DNA of 64,000 nt from Siphlonurus alternatus (Eukaryota; Arthropoda; Insecta; Ephemeroptera; Siphlonuridae). The notes under the pieces were generated by a model. That model was not told the origin of the DNA. It did no database searches and saw only the letters and a program-made list of their open reading frames with translations. Positions 23,224 through 35,049 of the stretch are shown piece after piece (positions within the stretch are counted from its first letter, which is position 1; each line of letters begins with the position of its first letter). Both the position numbers and the translations under genes were made by a program. The stretch spans positions 24,381,047 through 24,445,046 of the forward strand of contig OX463781.1 of assembly GCA_949825025.1 (NCBI GenBank), written 5' to 3'.

Positions 23224-23565
23224 CACAATGAGCTCCTGATCCGAGTCCAACAACAATGTATCACTGGCTGTTCCATTAGCTCCTAACGATACAACTGATG
23301 GGGACGCTGAGCCACCCCCCAGGCACAGCATTCTTCTGAGCCATAGGGTAATTCGTGGACCACCACCTCCTGGGCAATATAGTCGCCCTGCAGAGTTCCT
23401 CCTTGCCAAGGGTCCTCCACCCCTGCACCCACAGCAGCAGCAGCAACACCCCAAAGGTCTGCATTGTCCACCACCAGTAACACCATTAGCGGTGTCGTCC
23501 AGTCTAGAGGAAGGTCCCGCACCGCCCCCGCTGGCCTGATGAGCACCACCGCCTCCTTCTCGCAT
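23224..23565 (-). CDS. Candidate first coding exon (minus strand)
   Basis: A GC-rich block of about 550 bp ends on the minus strand at a strong donor (CTCATTGTG then GTGAGT). The frame that reaches this donor in phase 0 opens at ATG 23565, directly after an in-frame TAG. It encodes 114 residues: a Gly/Cys-rich first half and an end reading SDTLLLDSDQELIV. No domain recognised. An alternative ATG at 23464 opens a 62-codon frame with a signal-peptide-like start (MQTFGVLLLLLWVQG), but that frame hits a stop before the donor. The upstream sequence to about 23780 would be 5' untranslated. The phase matches the acceptor of the candidate exon at 7235-7346. Confidence 0.35.
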
Positions 23566-23780
23566 CTACCACAGTGCACGTCGCACGCCCGCCTGACTGC
23601 AGCAGGCGCGCCGCTCACTGCTGCTGTTGCTGCTGACTTCCCAGGCTCTCGCACTGCTCGTGCCACTGCCTGCCTGCTTGCCTGGTGGTGGCTCGGTGCT
23701 CCAGCCAGCCAGGCCCTAGCTTCTCCTCCGTTACCACCACCACGCAAAGTACAGAGACACCAAGCGGTACCATAGTGTAC
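23566..23780 (-). promoter_or_regulatory. GC-rich island upstream of the candidate first exon
   Basis: CpG-, CAG- and GGC-rich sequence continuous with the candidate exon, ending abruptly near 23780. It fits a 5' UTR or promoter island of a minus-strand gene. A long open frame on the minus strand (23283-23747) and one on the plus strand cross it. Neither shows a domain. Confidence 0.3.
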
Positions 23781-23875
23781 TAAAATATTGGCCCGCCTTA
23801 AAAATGGGTCATATCATAATAATATACAATGCATGGTCATGACTTAACAACTCAACCTAACGAGAACATTTCTTT

Positions 23876-23880
<5 letters not shown>

Positions 23881-23937
<57 letters not shown>

Positions 23938-23955
23938 GAGAGAGAGAGAGAGAGA
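23881..23955. repeat. (CT)n joined to (AG)n
   Basis: About 28 CT units run directly into about 9 AG units, so the junction is self-complementary and can form a hairpin. Confidence 0.97.
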
Positions 23956-25495
23956 AATTAAAGAATTTAACTTCATTTTTCATACAGGAGAATACACTTT
24001 GAAAAAAAAGGCAATAAAGACATTTTTACCTTAATTAAAAAAAAGTAGTGGACAGTTTAAAAAAAACATTGTTAATTCTGTTGCGTAATTCTCAAAACTA
24101 TTCAATAAGTTTATGAATTAACTTAATTGTTCACACGGAGTGACATGCGCGGTTAATGCTTCTTAATTGTACAACATATCACAAAATTTGCAGCTCAAGA
24201 TACGAACTTACTCAAAGCAGCAACGTACAAACAAATTTAATAATTTAACTTCCTTACATTTTGATTGTGTGACTTAAATATGTTCACATAAAATCATTAA
24301 ACTTTATTCAAATATAAAGAAAACACTCAAGGTGTAACATTTAAACTCGACAACAAAAGTAAACGGCAGCAACTTTTCCTACACTGACGTAGCAAGGGTT
24401 GCATAAATTCTTGGGGCTTCAAGGGATTTCGTACGCTGCTACGTGACGTCTATACGTGTTAAATATTATATAATATCTAATTTTAGACACATTCAAGTAA
24501 ATTTTCACCAACTAAAAATATTTGTACGTAAAGTCTCATGTATATATTTATTTAATAATAATATTTGAATGTATACATGTAAAGGAGAACCAGATAGAAT
24601 ATTAATGTATTTATTTTTGCAACGGGTATTTCAATTATAGTTGTTATGTGCACATTAATGCCGAATAATAGCTGCAGTTTACAGTCCTACACTTCCTCGT
24701 TGAAGTATATAATATAACTAGAAAACTAGAAATCCAATGTTTTCAAACGTTTCGGATAATAATTTTAATTGCGAAAAACAATTAACTATTACAGATCGGT
24801 CAGTGATTTTAATAACATGCAGATCACGGCTTCTCTGCAATTTTAAATAAACACTGCTCATTTGCAATTTTGAATAAGCTGTAAAAATAATAAATTTATA
24901 GTATCTATAATATACGCGTACTATACTGTAGTAGCCACGAACGCAGGAAGTTTTTTTCTGCACGAGTGATTAATTAGTCACAAAATAGGATTAATATACG
25001 TTTTGAAAGTCGGAGGGTCCACTCCTCTCCCTCCCAACGCTTAAAGCCAACTTTTCCTCTCCTCACCTCCCCTCATTTTTTTTTTAATGGAATAAATGTA
25101 ATTTATGATTTTAGAATTCATTAATTCAAGTATATTTTGTTCATTTATCTGCTACATTCTTGTTCGATTTTCCATGAAAATAAAATATAATTATGTGATA
25201 ATGACCCTATTTGTATTCTTGCTTCAATTAACTATATATATAATAACATTATATATAATATAATACGAGAAAACAAAAGTAATGCAAAAACCTTCAGGTT
25301 GTATTATTTTCTTTTTAACACGTTTTTTACAGAGAAAAAAAAAAGTCATTTTAACTTGTCACCATAACTATATATTGATTGAATTATATAAATGTCAGAA
25401 CTTTTTTACTGAGCACTATTATTTTACTGCACGTCGATTTGTCGCTTGTATATAACAATATAACAGCAGTAAGGGAAAGTTTGTTATACAACAAG
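23956..25495. other. AT-rich sequence, nothing recognised
   Basis: No credible gene or repeat copy. A small frame at 24718-24963 on the minus strand has no family signature. Confidence 0.45.
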
Positions 25496-25499
25496 TTTG

Positions 25500-25735
25500 C
25501 AAAGGTCCCGGAGCGATTGGTCACTGTGGCTAGCTAAGTACAATCGCGTTGGGGGGGATATATCGGCGAACCAAGTTTTGTTCTCTTCTGGAGAACACCA
25601 TGGCGAGTGCAAATAAGCCCTCCCGTGGCTCTGCTGACTGGTGCCCGCGGGATACGAGGCGTCCAGCTGGCAGTAACTACTGCAAACTGTGTATCTGCGA
25701 CATGACCCTGTCGTCGTCACTTCAGATCACTCCCT
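25500..25735. promoter_or_regulatory. GC-richer island, possible exon or promoter
   Basis: A GC-rich patch open in one frame on each strand (plus 25549-25881, minus 25484-25720). The plus ATG at 25600 sits in a good context (CACCATGG) and opens MASANKPSRGSADWCPRDTR. It runs into a CT microsatellite without a donor. Not recognised as a protein family. Confidence 0.25.
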
Positions 25736-25739
25736 TTTT

Positions 25740-25741
25740 TG

Positions 25742-25774
<33 letters not shown>

Positions 25775-26700
25775 ACTTCATATATACTGTACATACATCT
25801 CTATCACTTTTTCATCCAATGCATGTCTATGACAGTTACACGATAAAACTGACAGTGAATGAAAACTGTATTCAAAATTAATATTTAAAATCGACAACTT
25901 CCTTGACAGTTAATATAAATGTGCAAAAATATTACATTGTCCAATTTTGTAATAACGAATTAATTTATAATTGCATATCTACACAAGACAAAAGGTATAA
26001 TCATGCATTCTGCATGTATCAATTGAAATATGCGAACTCGCTTTCTTTCTTTTCTTTTTTTAAATATTACTTAATAGTGATCACTTAATGCGAGATAAGT
26101 GTCAAATAAATTTTATTTCCTGCATCGCACAATCTCAGCACAATAAGAATTATATTTACTTTTACTAAGTGGTTTAAAATATAGTAATTGTAAACGCATG
26201 TATTGAAACTGTATTTTACCGTTTAGACAATTCTCACAGAAACCAAGCATGTCTATTGCTCTATATGTCACCCTTTAAAAAAGTATATCATATGTATAGA
26301 ACAACGATATCAGAAATAATGACAGCAGCACGCAATATTAAGAATCTATAAAATAGCATGATATTTATATCCAATTAAGGTTTTAATATAAGATATTAAG
26401 TTATTAAATTTAATATGATACAATGATGATCGCATAACCGTGGACGACTGTAAAAAGTGAGTCATACCATGATTTAGTATTGAATTAATGGAATGTAGCA
26501 GATTGCCTCATAATAAATTTATTGATGTTGAGTTGTTTAAATAAGTATTTTTAAAATTTTCCTTGTAATATAACTTTATAAAGCTTGATAATATAAAAGT
26601 CACCTGATATTAATAAACGTACGATCTTTATTATTCGGATGCTGTATTATATAAGTTAATATATATACAATATATATAGGATTAAAATACATGGTTGGTA
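25740..26700. other. CT-rich tract then AT-rich sequence
   Basis: CT microsatellite at 25740-25776, then AT-rich DNA without recognisable features. Confidence 0.5.
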
Positions 26701-26708
26701 GGTAATTA

Positions 26709-27643
26709 TAATGCAGTTTTAGCAGCAAATTCGAAATGAGTTTTTGATCAAAATTTGAGCAAACCTACTTTGCCATAGAATGTAGAAAATTTGCTATACT
26801 TAATTGGATCCGAAAGAATTCAAACAAAGAATTTGAAATGAAAACCTTCGTAGGTAAAAAAAAAAAAAAAAAAAAAAAAAATGGAGACGGGCGTAAAAAT
26901 AATAGAGCATTATAGAGGCTGTCACGCCTTCTTATCTTTTTCTTTCTTAATAATATTAATGAAATAAATATATTTATTATTTATTAATGTAATAAAACAA
27001 GATTTAATATACAGTATTTGCTTAAGTTTTAAGACTCCTAGCTATATAATACTCAAAATAGAATATATGTAGGAAAATTTATTACATACATACAATTAAA
27101 TTTTACTAATTTTAGTCTCACCACTCGCCTGTTTCAAATTTTCGAGTTTCTTTTACTCACAATCAGTCATCGCTTTTAGTGCATACTATACGCACATTAA
27201 AAATACAACCTACGAATAACGATCGAAGAATATTATTTTAGTTTTTTATTATTTTTAACCCTATTTTTTGTATGTACACGTGCAAAACAAATTTATAACA
27301 TCAGCTGCTAAAATAATGAACAATGGATTTAAAATGGAAATTTCTTGCAATATTTTTACAAAATTAAAAAATAAGATTTTCATCTGCTTTATCATAAATA
27401 GCCGCAGAAAATTTCCGATTGCAGTAATTTATTGAAATATTAAAATAACACACCCCATATTATACTGACTATAATATATAATTATACAATTAAATAAGCT
27501 GCGAAAATCACTAAAAGAACCTCAGATCGATTATGGAATACATTTTAAGAAATAAATTCAATAATATAAAAAAATGCACAAGTATATAGATTTGCTCAAA
27601 TTTTGAACAAAAATTTTAATACTACTGCTAAAACTGCATGCAA
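26709..27643. repeat. Inverted-repeat pair bounding about 930 bp, possible TIR element
   Basis: Left block with TGCAGTTTTAGCAG then TCAAAATTTGAGCAAA (26711-26764). The inverse lies at 27590-27643 (TTTGCTCAAATTTTGA then CTGCTAAAACTGCA). Arms are about 50 bp and imperfect. The interior is AT-rich, holds a poly(A) run at 26859-26881, and has no coding frame. Target duplication not clear. Confidence 0.5.
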
Positions 27644-27649
27644 TCTGCA

Positions 27650-29710
27650 CCACAACTAGTTTAACCATGATGGTTGAAATCAGACAAAAGTGAAATATAT
27701 TACACATAACAAAATTATGGTCTTCATTAGGTTTTGTTTATTATTTCAATTTGAGCAAAACTACAGTTTTGCGTCTTTTCTTGGACTTCGGCCCGAATTT
27801 GGCTTTTGATGGCATATATTATACAAAAGCATGCAGATATATACATTATACTATTTTTTTTAAAACTCTAATTATAAGAAAGTGCAGTTAGGTTGTACAC
27901 CACTAATAAATAATAGTAATATTTATTAAAAAAATAAATATCATCGTCGTTCAATATTAATATTAACGGTAAGCGACGTTTTATTTCAGGGGAGTTCAAG
28001 TGCTGTAATTGACGTTCAGTTCCCTGCTGCAGGTCAATTTATCTTGCTTGTCTGAGTGAGGACAGTTGAGGCTTCTCTTAAATGTCCTTGTCGGCAGTCA
28101 TTAGTGTTGCAACTATCTCTTAATTATACAGTATGAAATCGACACTTAAATTCGAACTTATACTGTATGAAATGGCAAGTCATCATTTATTCAAGTTCTT
28201 TTGAAGCTGATAGTTTACTTTAAATTAATTATTTTGAGTTAGAGTATATACTGTGGAGATTTGGATGCATGATTTGAAAAATCGCTTACAATTTTATATA
28301 TACTTAACCATTAACACGTGAAAGTATTTTAAAAGGTTAAAACCATTTACGAATGAAGAATTATACAAGTTTTCATGTATGTACACCTTAATTGGGACAT
28401 CACGAACTTAACCCCTGCCTCATTTGCTGACCTATATATAGACAAAGAGATGCAAATTTACAATTTTGAGGGAGCGAGCGCGCACTCAATTAATATATCT
28501 CATGACCACCGAAAACTTCAAGTTCGCCTAGTTCCTAATATATACTGATAATAAAATATCTACTACTATCCAGGAACTCTTCGAACTTCAATTTGTCACA
28601 GATTTTGAATAAATAATATAAACAACAATAAATCAATAGATTGTAAATGCAGGAAAAACTAGCAAAGTACTATATTACATATTATTTTGTGACCAATTGG
28701 ATAATTAGCTTTATAAATTTAATTCAGTTCAACTATCTGATATTTCCTCGATCATCTTCATTTAATTTCAAATTTCCAATGTAATTCTGTAGTTAAGAGA
28801 ACAATAATCATTCTATAATGTCTAAGAACTAATTATTTTATATGAAGCGAAAAAGAGGGGGAGAAAAAGATGTGACGTCAGAGAAAAAAATAGAAATTAT
28901 AGTCACGTAGAATATTGTTATAAAAAACAAATCTTGCTATTTTTAGCCAATGTGTGTTATTATTACTATAATATATTACACTAATAATTTAATTAAGTTA
29001 ATAGTAATTATTATACGTCCAGCATTTTGTTCCATTAATCATAATTAAATTCTATAACTACTTTAACGTATAATAACATAATAACGTTGAATATAAGTAA
29101 TTTATATGTCTGCATTTTTATCGTATTGTACACTGCATGCAAAACTCATGACATACTTTACTATACATCAGGCAGAAACTCAATGCAAATATAAAATCAG
29201 TTGGCTTTTATCAAGAGTGATGAGTGATGAAAATTCAATAAACAACAAAATGTTTTACGTTTTCTAAGTGTTGCATGGGAATTAAGCTCATGTTACCTCA
29301 TGTATAACTCGTATAATATATAGAGATAAGAAAAAAGTAGTCTTGATCCACGTAATAATTTCTTTTAATGCTTTTAAAATACTTTTTTTTTTTTTCATGG
29401 CTGTACGACGGGTTGCCTACATTGCGTTCTAGCAGGCGTAATGGCGACGCTATTATATATTTATAATTTAACCGATACAAGGTCGTTAGTAACTTACGTA
29501 ATTAATTAAACTGATAATGTGTTAATTAGATTTTGTTTGACTATTTTCACTATTTAATAATTTATTCTTACTAATTTTATATATTATTATGTTATAAAAT
29601 TTATACCTAATACTTATACTATGTATGTTATATTTATTTTAAATACAAAAACACAGTAAAAATGCACAAAAAATTGCACTTTCGGGAAACTAAGCGAACT
29701 CAATTGAGTT
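27650..29710. other. AT-rich sequence, nothing recognised
   Basis: AT-rich DNA with no open frames of interest. A single TGACGTCA lies near 28874. Confidence 0.45.
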
Positions 29711-29717
29711 AAATTAA

Positions 29718-29968
29718 GGTAGAGATAATACGCCCAATGTTAATAAAAATCCCATTCATAAAAATTATGAAAAAAATAAGAATGTTCTCCTTTACATACC
29801 TTATTAGTAGGTAAAATATCTGACCTGACTCGAATACTAGCTCGTTTTTGTTTACCTGATATTTTACCTATACTGATAAGGTATGCAAAGGAGAACATTT
29901 TAAATTTTTTTCATAATTTTCATGAATGGGATTTTTTTTTTTTTAACATTGGGCGTGTTATCTCTACC
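29718..29968. mobile_element. TTAA-flanked palindromic MITE
   Basis: 251 bp bounded by TTAA at 29714-29717 and 29969-29972. Its two arms are each about 100 bp and nearly perfect inverse copies. They start GGTAGAGATAA, then a CGCCCAATGTTAA block, then AATCCCATTCAT, and AATGTTCTCCTTT near the inside. The loop lies around 29832-29855. Non-coding. The TTAA suggests piggyBac-type mobilisation. Its TIR differs from the TTAA element at 14651. Confidence 0.8.
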
Positions 29969-29979
29969 TTAAGGACTGT

Positions 29980-30534
29980 CGCTACGTAGCCGGCCACCAG
30001 AGGCGCAACGTTTGCGTTTCGAAAAATACTGATTGGAAGAATTTTGTTCCAACATTTTTACAAAACTTTAAAGGATATTTAATTTTTAATTGCATAATAT
30101 TAATTATATATATATTCTCTGATGAACAAGTTAATATGGATACTGTACAGCAATGTTTTAAGGACTTTACAAGTAAGAAAATTACACACTATATTTCCCC
30201 ACTTTGTCACAAGCCCTCTTGCTGAATTTTTTTCTCCTCGGATGTACTGTGCATTGTCCCATTGTTCGGGACTGCACCTAGCTTGCTCGCCAGCAAGCAG
30301 CGAGGCAAGTGAGGATGGTCAGCTTGAGCTTTACCAGCAGCAGGGAGAGCGCCGAGACGGCTTAGCTTCTACGGGCTCGCGCACGGATCTGCACGGGCGG
30401 GCCCGTGGGCCGTGCAGACCTATGGGCCGTGCTCATGCAGCTCAGCATTGGTAGTCTGCACACGGAAATTGATGGCTCCTACAAGGCCTAGCTCTAGCTA
30501 TTAAATTCCTCCAATAAAAAAAAAAAAAAAATAC

Positions 30535-30538
<4 letters not shown>
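29980..30538. other. Unassigned; GC-rich island at 30240-30480
   Basis: Includes a GC-rich island with CpGs (GGGCGGGCCCGTGGGCCGTG). The plus-strand frame at 30122-30454 crosses it but shows no domain. The island may be a promoter or exon of an unseen gene. Confidence 0.25.

Positions 30539-30575
<37 letters not shown>
30539..30575. repeat. (TA)n microsatellite
   Basis: Short TA run following an A run. Confidence 0.95.
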
Positions 30576-30579
<4 letters not shown>

Positions 30580-30853
30580 CGATTTTTTTATTGAGAGAAA
30601 AATTAATTAATTATTATAATTATTATTAATTATTGGACCGTAATTATATAAAATTATAATATTTATTATAACATTTATAATATAGTTATAATATTATATA
30701 ACTATATATATATATATATATATAAGTATTATATGTATAGTTATATGTATTTATATAATACATATCTACAAAAATATAAAATATATATAAATATAAATAA
30801 ATATAAATAAATAAATATTTATATTTATTATTTTTTTTTTAATAATAATATTA

Positions 30854-31237
30854 TTGGCGCAGTGCATTGACCGGTTTTCGTTAGATCACCGAAGTCAAGC
30901 TACATCGAGCGTTGTTAATACTTGGATGGGTGACCGTTTCAAGTAAAAAATACGCTGCTCCCTCCCTGGGGTAAATTCGTCTCGCTTTCCACCCAGTGCA
31001 GTGATGCACTTGTGTGTGGTTCCCCAGGCTTTGGACATCGCTTTGGTCCATTGAGAAAAAGTAAAGGTGTCCGTCCTGACTGAGGTTTTCCACGGTTCCC
31101 TCAGTCTCACCTCAGCGAATGCTGGGACGCGTAAGCATGCAGGCCATGGCCACTATCCGTTCCCTACCTTATATCCCTACCCAGTACCCCGCCGCGAGCT
31201 GTAAGGTCTAAGGGGTGTATCCTTGTAAAAAAAAAAA
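30854..31237 (+). mobile_element. 5S rRNA-derived SINE (SINE3-type), copy A
   Basis: The first ~95 bp resemble 5S rRNA. TTAGATCACCGAAGTCAAGC leads into an A-box-like block (30894-30909), and CTTGGATGGGTGACCG at 30921-30936 matches the 5S C-box. These form an internal RNA polymerase III promoter. A roughly 290-bp body of other origin follows, ending in GGGGTGTATCCTTGT and an A tail at 31227-31237. It moves with LINE-supplied reverse transcriptase. A second full copy lies inverted at 53517. Changes from a functional 5S gene are many, so it is not a 5S rRNA gene. Confidence 0.88.
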
Positions 31238-31300
31238 TTATTTATATATATATATATATAACTATAATCAGGCGCGGATCCAGAAACAAATTATTATCAA
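31238..31300. mobile_element. GGATCC-ended MITE fragment
   Basis: The single left end CAGGCGCGGATCCAGAAACA at 31270 is the family terminus. The rest of the element is missing. Confidence 0.55.
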
Positions 31301-32990
31301 ATTATTTTTATTTCAAGCATATGATTAGATATGATGAGCCACATAATTAAACGAAACAGCATTATGAATGATAGTAAATTTTAATATATAAAATTACGTA
31401 ATTATTAGGATTATTACTTAATAGATTCGAGTTAGATTCATTATATATAACAAAAGGAATTAAAAAATACAATAATATATTTTATTTTTTTATCGAAAAA
31501 AAAAAAGTTTCGATGCTTACTATCCTAAAAATCATAATATTAATTCTTTCACAATAATACATATTTGTTTATTTACCGTTACTCTCCCTTCTATTCAATT
31601 TAAAATACAATGGAATGTTGAGGCGCACTCGCAACGGTAGAGAAGGAGCATTCATCACGGCACGGCTGCCCTTCATATTTCTTTCTTTGCCTTGAGCTTT
31701 TGCTCTCTGAGTTATAGGGGCATTTTTTTAACTGCAATAACATAACATGTAATTATTGTATTCACAAATTAATCAGACTAGGAAATAGATAAACATAATT
31801 ATAATGACTGTTGCTCATTTTAAAACGGTTAATCTTATTATTTCCTTTGAAATGTTGGAATTAAAATCACCCAATCTCGGACATCATTTACTAAAGACTG
31901 GTAGTGACATCTCTTTTCATTCCACTTGCATATTTTCATAGCGACAGACCTTTTTGGTATACATAAGTTAGAAAAACAATTTTTTTTTATAAGAACCTTT
32001 ACACGACAGACCTCTTTCAGTTGAACTAACGAACAGAATAAGTAATTCACATTAAGCGACTAGCGTTGTCATATTGAGGTCTCTTCTTCGAGTCATTGCA
32101 TTGTGACTAATACTTGAAAAATCACCATGATGCGGAGGAGATCATCAGGTGCACCTGCTGGGTTTGACTCTCAAAACTCAAGTGTCTCTTGACCGTCCGT
32201 GACTTCGGAAGAGTCCTTCTATCTAATATTTCTTACAACTCACGACATAGTTTATTCGTAAGAGCCTTAGCTTCAAATTAAAGGGCCTAAAAGACTTCAG
32301 ATATAAGTGTCACATTATTTTAATAAGTTCTGAGGGCTGTATGTAATAAATTAATAATACATATTATATATAATAATATTATATAAAATGATTATTGAGT
32401 ATACATAAAATAATTTATTTTTATTTCATCATCGTTCTATTGAGATTTCCAAAATGACAAAATGTCAAATTTTACTCCAAATATCACTGAAACTGTATAT
32501 AACCATGCTTACTAACGATTATTTTTGTAAAGATTTCTATAGCAAGATTTGAAGATCATGAAATATATGAAGTATTTAGTTTCTCTTTGTCATATAAAAT
32601 TGACGTAAATTATCAATAGCTATTAGCTACAGTACTGCATAGATATACTGCACAGTATAAACCACTGCATAGATGTTAAGAACAACTTCCATTTTTCGTC
32701 AAATTTTCATAATTTACTTTATTCTCTTCTATATCTTCTGAAAACAGCATAGAATGCCGTATTTACACAACCCATATTATAAATAACTTGAATTCAGTTC
32801 AGAATACTCAAACTCAAAATTATATTGTGAAATCAGTCTGATTTTACAACATAGCAATTTTTAATTATATACAATAATCAGTGCATGTAATTCACAACAA
32901 TATTATTTTATATTTACCTTAACCCACTATCTAAAAATGTGCTTTTTAAGCCGAAAGCAGCGGATTCATGCCAAAATCTTTCGTGACAAT
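31301..32990. other. AT-rich sequence, nothing recognised
   Basis: A slightly GC-richer patch at 32065-32240 has no convincing frame. No repeat copy recognised. Confidence 0.4.
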
Positions 32991-33006
32991 TGCTTGTTAT
33001 AATGAT

Positions 33007-34609
33007 GGTAAGCGGAAAAAAAAAACCCTCGGAAAAAAAAACCTTGTATTAAAAAACCCTTGAAAAAAAACCCTAGGAAAAAAAACCCTCGGGGATAAAA
33101 AAAAACCACGGAAAAAAAACCCTTCGCTGAAGGAGCAGCCCCAAGGAGCATTCGTGGCGTAGTAGCGCGGTAGCGAGGTTTCACGGTGTGGGGGGAGCTC
33201 ATCAAAATGTAGAAGTCTATGACGCGGCGATGTTGTGGAAGTTAACTATTATCTGTATAATAGTAATTCCAACTGTGTTTTTAGTTAAGAATTATTTTAA
33301 AAACATATTTTTTCTAACTTCGAATATTATATATTGGATATAAAATAATTAAAATAAAAAAGTAATAAAACAAAAAAAGTCGTCGTCCTACTCGTACTGT
33401 TATTATATAACATATAGACATAAAATGAACATTTGAAAATTATAATATTCAATTTCAATTCAATTCATTTATTCAATCAACTGGCTGTACAAGTACAACA
33501 TGGATTAAGTCATTCCTAATAATAACATTAAAATTACATAACATAAAAACACATCAAAATAACAATAATTCATAAAACTATCAAGATATGAAATACAATA
33601 GATACAATCAATTAAAAAACAACATTAGACAGTATATCTTCTGGCAACTTATTACAAAAGTACATTTTTACAGAGTACAATTCCTTATTTATAAGAATAT
33701 TTTTTAATTTTTCTTTAAATAATTTTTCACTTTCAACTTCTCTGAGACATGCGGGTAAAAAGTCATAAATTTTTGCAGTCTGGTAAGCGGAACTTTTTTC
33801 TAATAAACTCGAATTATGCATTTCTAACACTATTTTATCTCTATTTCTAGTATTATAAGAGTGAAATTCACCATTATGAATATATAACTCTGGATATTTC
33901 TTCTTGAACATTGCACAATTCAAAATATACATGCTTGGCAGTGTTAGTATTTTAAGTCTCTTAAAATGACCAACACATGAGTCATGCTTTTTAAAACGTA
34001 AAATTGTTCTAATTGATCGCTTTTGTAATACAAATAGTCTGTTTAAATGGTTTGAATAACTACCCCAAAAAAAAAATATCTAATAGGTTAAGTGATTCAA
34101 TAATTATTATTAACATGACTAATGAGACTAATCAGATATATGATATCTTATGTAATATACATTATTGGAACATATATAATGATAATCTGTCAAAATAGGA
34201 AAAAAAAAAAAAATGAAGATAGACAAGCTTTAACTTAAAAATGCCGTAGCACCGCATTCTGACATCGCTTCGTCCGTAAGGTTTGTTAGGAGAAAAATCT
34301 TATTTATTTTTTCATTCAAATTCTATGCTGCACAAAATCTCGAATATTTTTAATGTCGTGTAAAGTGATCTTTCCAGTGGCTCATATAAATTATTAATCT
34401 TGCCCTTCATAAGAACCGCCGGAAAAAATTAAAAACCCGGTACCGCTGGGTTAAAGGATAGGAAGCTTGATATAATAGAACATGTCGTAAGCGAAGGGTT
34501 TTTTTTCCGTGGGTTTTTTATCCCCGAGGGTTTTTTTTTTCCTAGGGTTTTTTTTCAAGGGTTTTTTAATACAAGGGTTTTTTTTCCGAGGGTTTTTTTT
34601 CCGCGATTC
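33007..34609. mobile_element. TIR element with G-T-rich ends and 9-bp target duplication
   Basis: Two inverse arms of about 115 bp (33007-33123 and 34493-34609) are made of phrases such as CCCTCGGAAAAAAAA, CCCTTG and CCCTAGG, joined by A runs. Read the other way they are GGGTTTTTT-type units at about 17-bp spacing. TATAATGAT flanks both ends (32998-33006 and 34610-34618), a 9-bp target duplication as seen for Mutator-like elements. No transposase is visible. The interior holds a LINE fragment (33450-34080). Peptides such as FFFKGFLIQGFFFRGFFF in the arms are repeat artefacts. The superfamily is inferred from the duplication length only. Confidence 0.7.
33450..34080 (-). pseudogene. LINE RT C-terminal fragment, nested
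   Basis: Minus-strand frame with an upstream extension (NHLNRLFVLQKRSIRTILRF) and a 106-codon open part (33612-33932). It shows typical LINE C-terminal phrases: YNTRNRDKIV, AKIYDFLPACLREV and a closing ELYSVKMYF. After the stop, the 3' UTR runs to GTACAGCCAGTTGATTGAAT and a short TGAAT-type tail near 33450. The catalytic RT core is absent, so this is a 5'-truncated insertion. It belongs to a different family from the LINE at 1.85 kb. Confidence 0.8.
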
Positions 34610-34619
34610 TATAATGATA

Positions 34620-35040
34620 TATATATCGAGAATTTTGGATACAATTTTGAAACAGAGGGGAAAGAGTCGCTTGAGGACTTCCTTATATAATAATATATCT
34701 CACAATTGGCGTTCAAGCGTTAGAGACGCATGTGTGTAGCACAACTAAAAAAAAAATAATAAATAAATAAAACATACCTATTTACATAAAATACTGATCT
34801 AAAATAAGACTAGGAAGCCAAACTTTTTAGATTAATTTCAAATTAAATACACTATACTTTATGACTTCTGTTACCCACGTACTGTACTCTACCATTATGA
34901 AACCAATCACAAAAGCTCTATGTAGGACGAGGATTATATAAAGTTTTCATGCATGTCATCAACTCTGGCATCTAGTCTTTTGACATGATAAAACTATAGA
35001 ATAGAATTGAATAGAACACTAAAGCTCTCCTTGTCACATA
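34620..35040. other. AT-rich sequence, nothing recognised
   Basis: No gene or repeat copy recognised. Confidence 0.4.
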
Positions 35041-35049
35041 AAGCTTTAT

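Noticed and set aside
23276..23464. Secreted protein frame starting MQTFGVLLLLLWVQG
   Set aside because: The frame closes after 62 codons, before the strong donor, and its Leu run comes from a CTG repeat. Mentioned as an alternative start only.
30122..30454. 110-codon plus-strand frame as a gene
   Set aside because: No domain, no splice sites, and its composition simply follows a GC-rich island.
30854..30950. Functional 5S rRNA gene
   Set aside because: The similarity covers only part of 5S, with many changes, and it is fused to a repeated body with an A tail. It is a SINE head.
33612..33932. Minus-strand 106-codon frame as a host gene
   Set aside because: Its phrases are those of a LINE RT C-terminus, and it is followed by a LINE-type 3' tail.
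34493..34609. Telomeric repeat tract (GGGTTTTTT)
   Set aside because: Units are irregular, and an inverse copy 1.5 kb away with a flanking 9-bp duplication identifies them as transposon ends.
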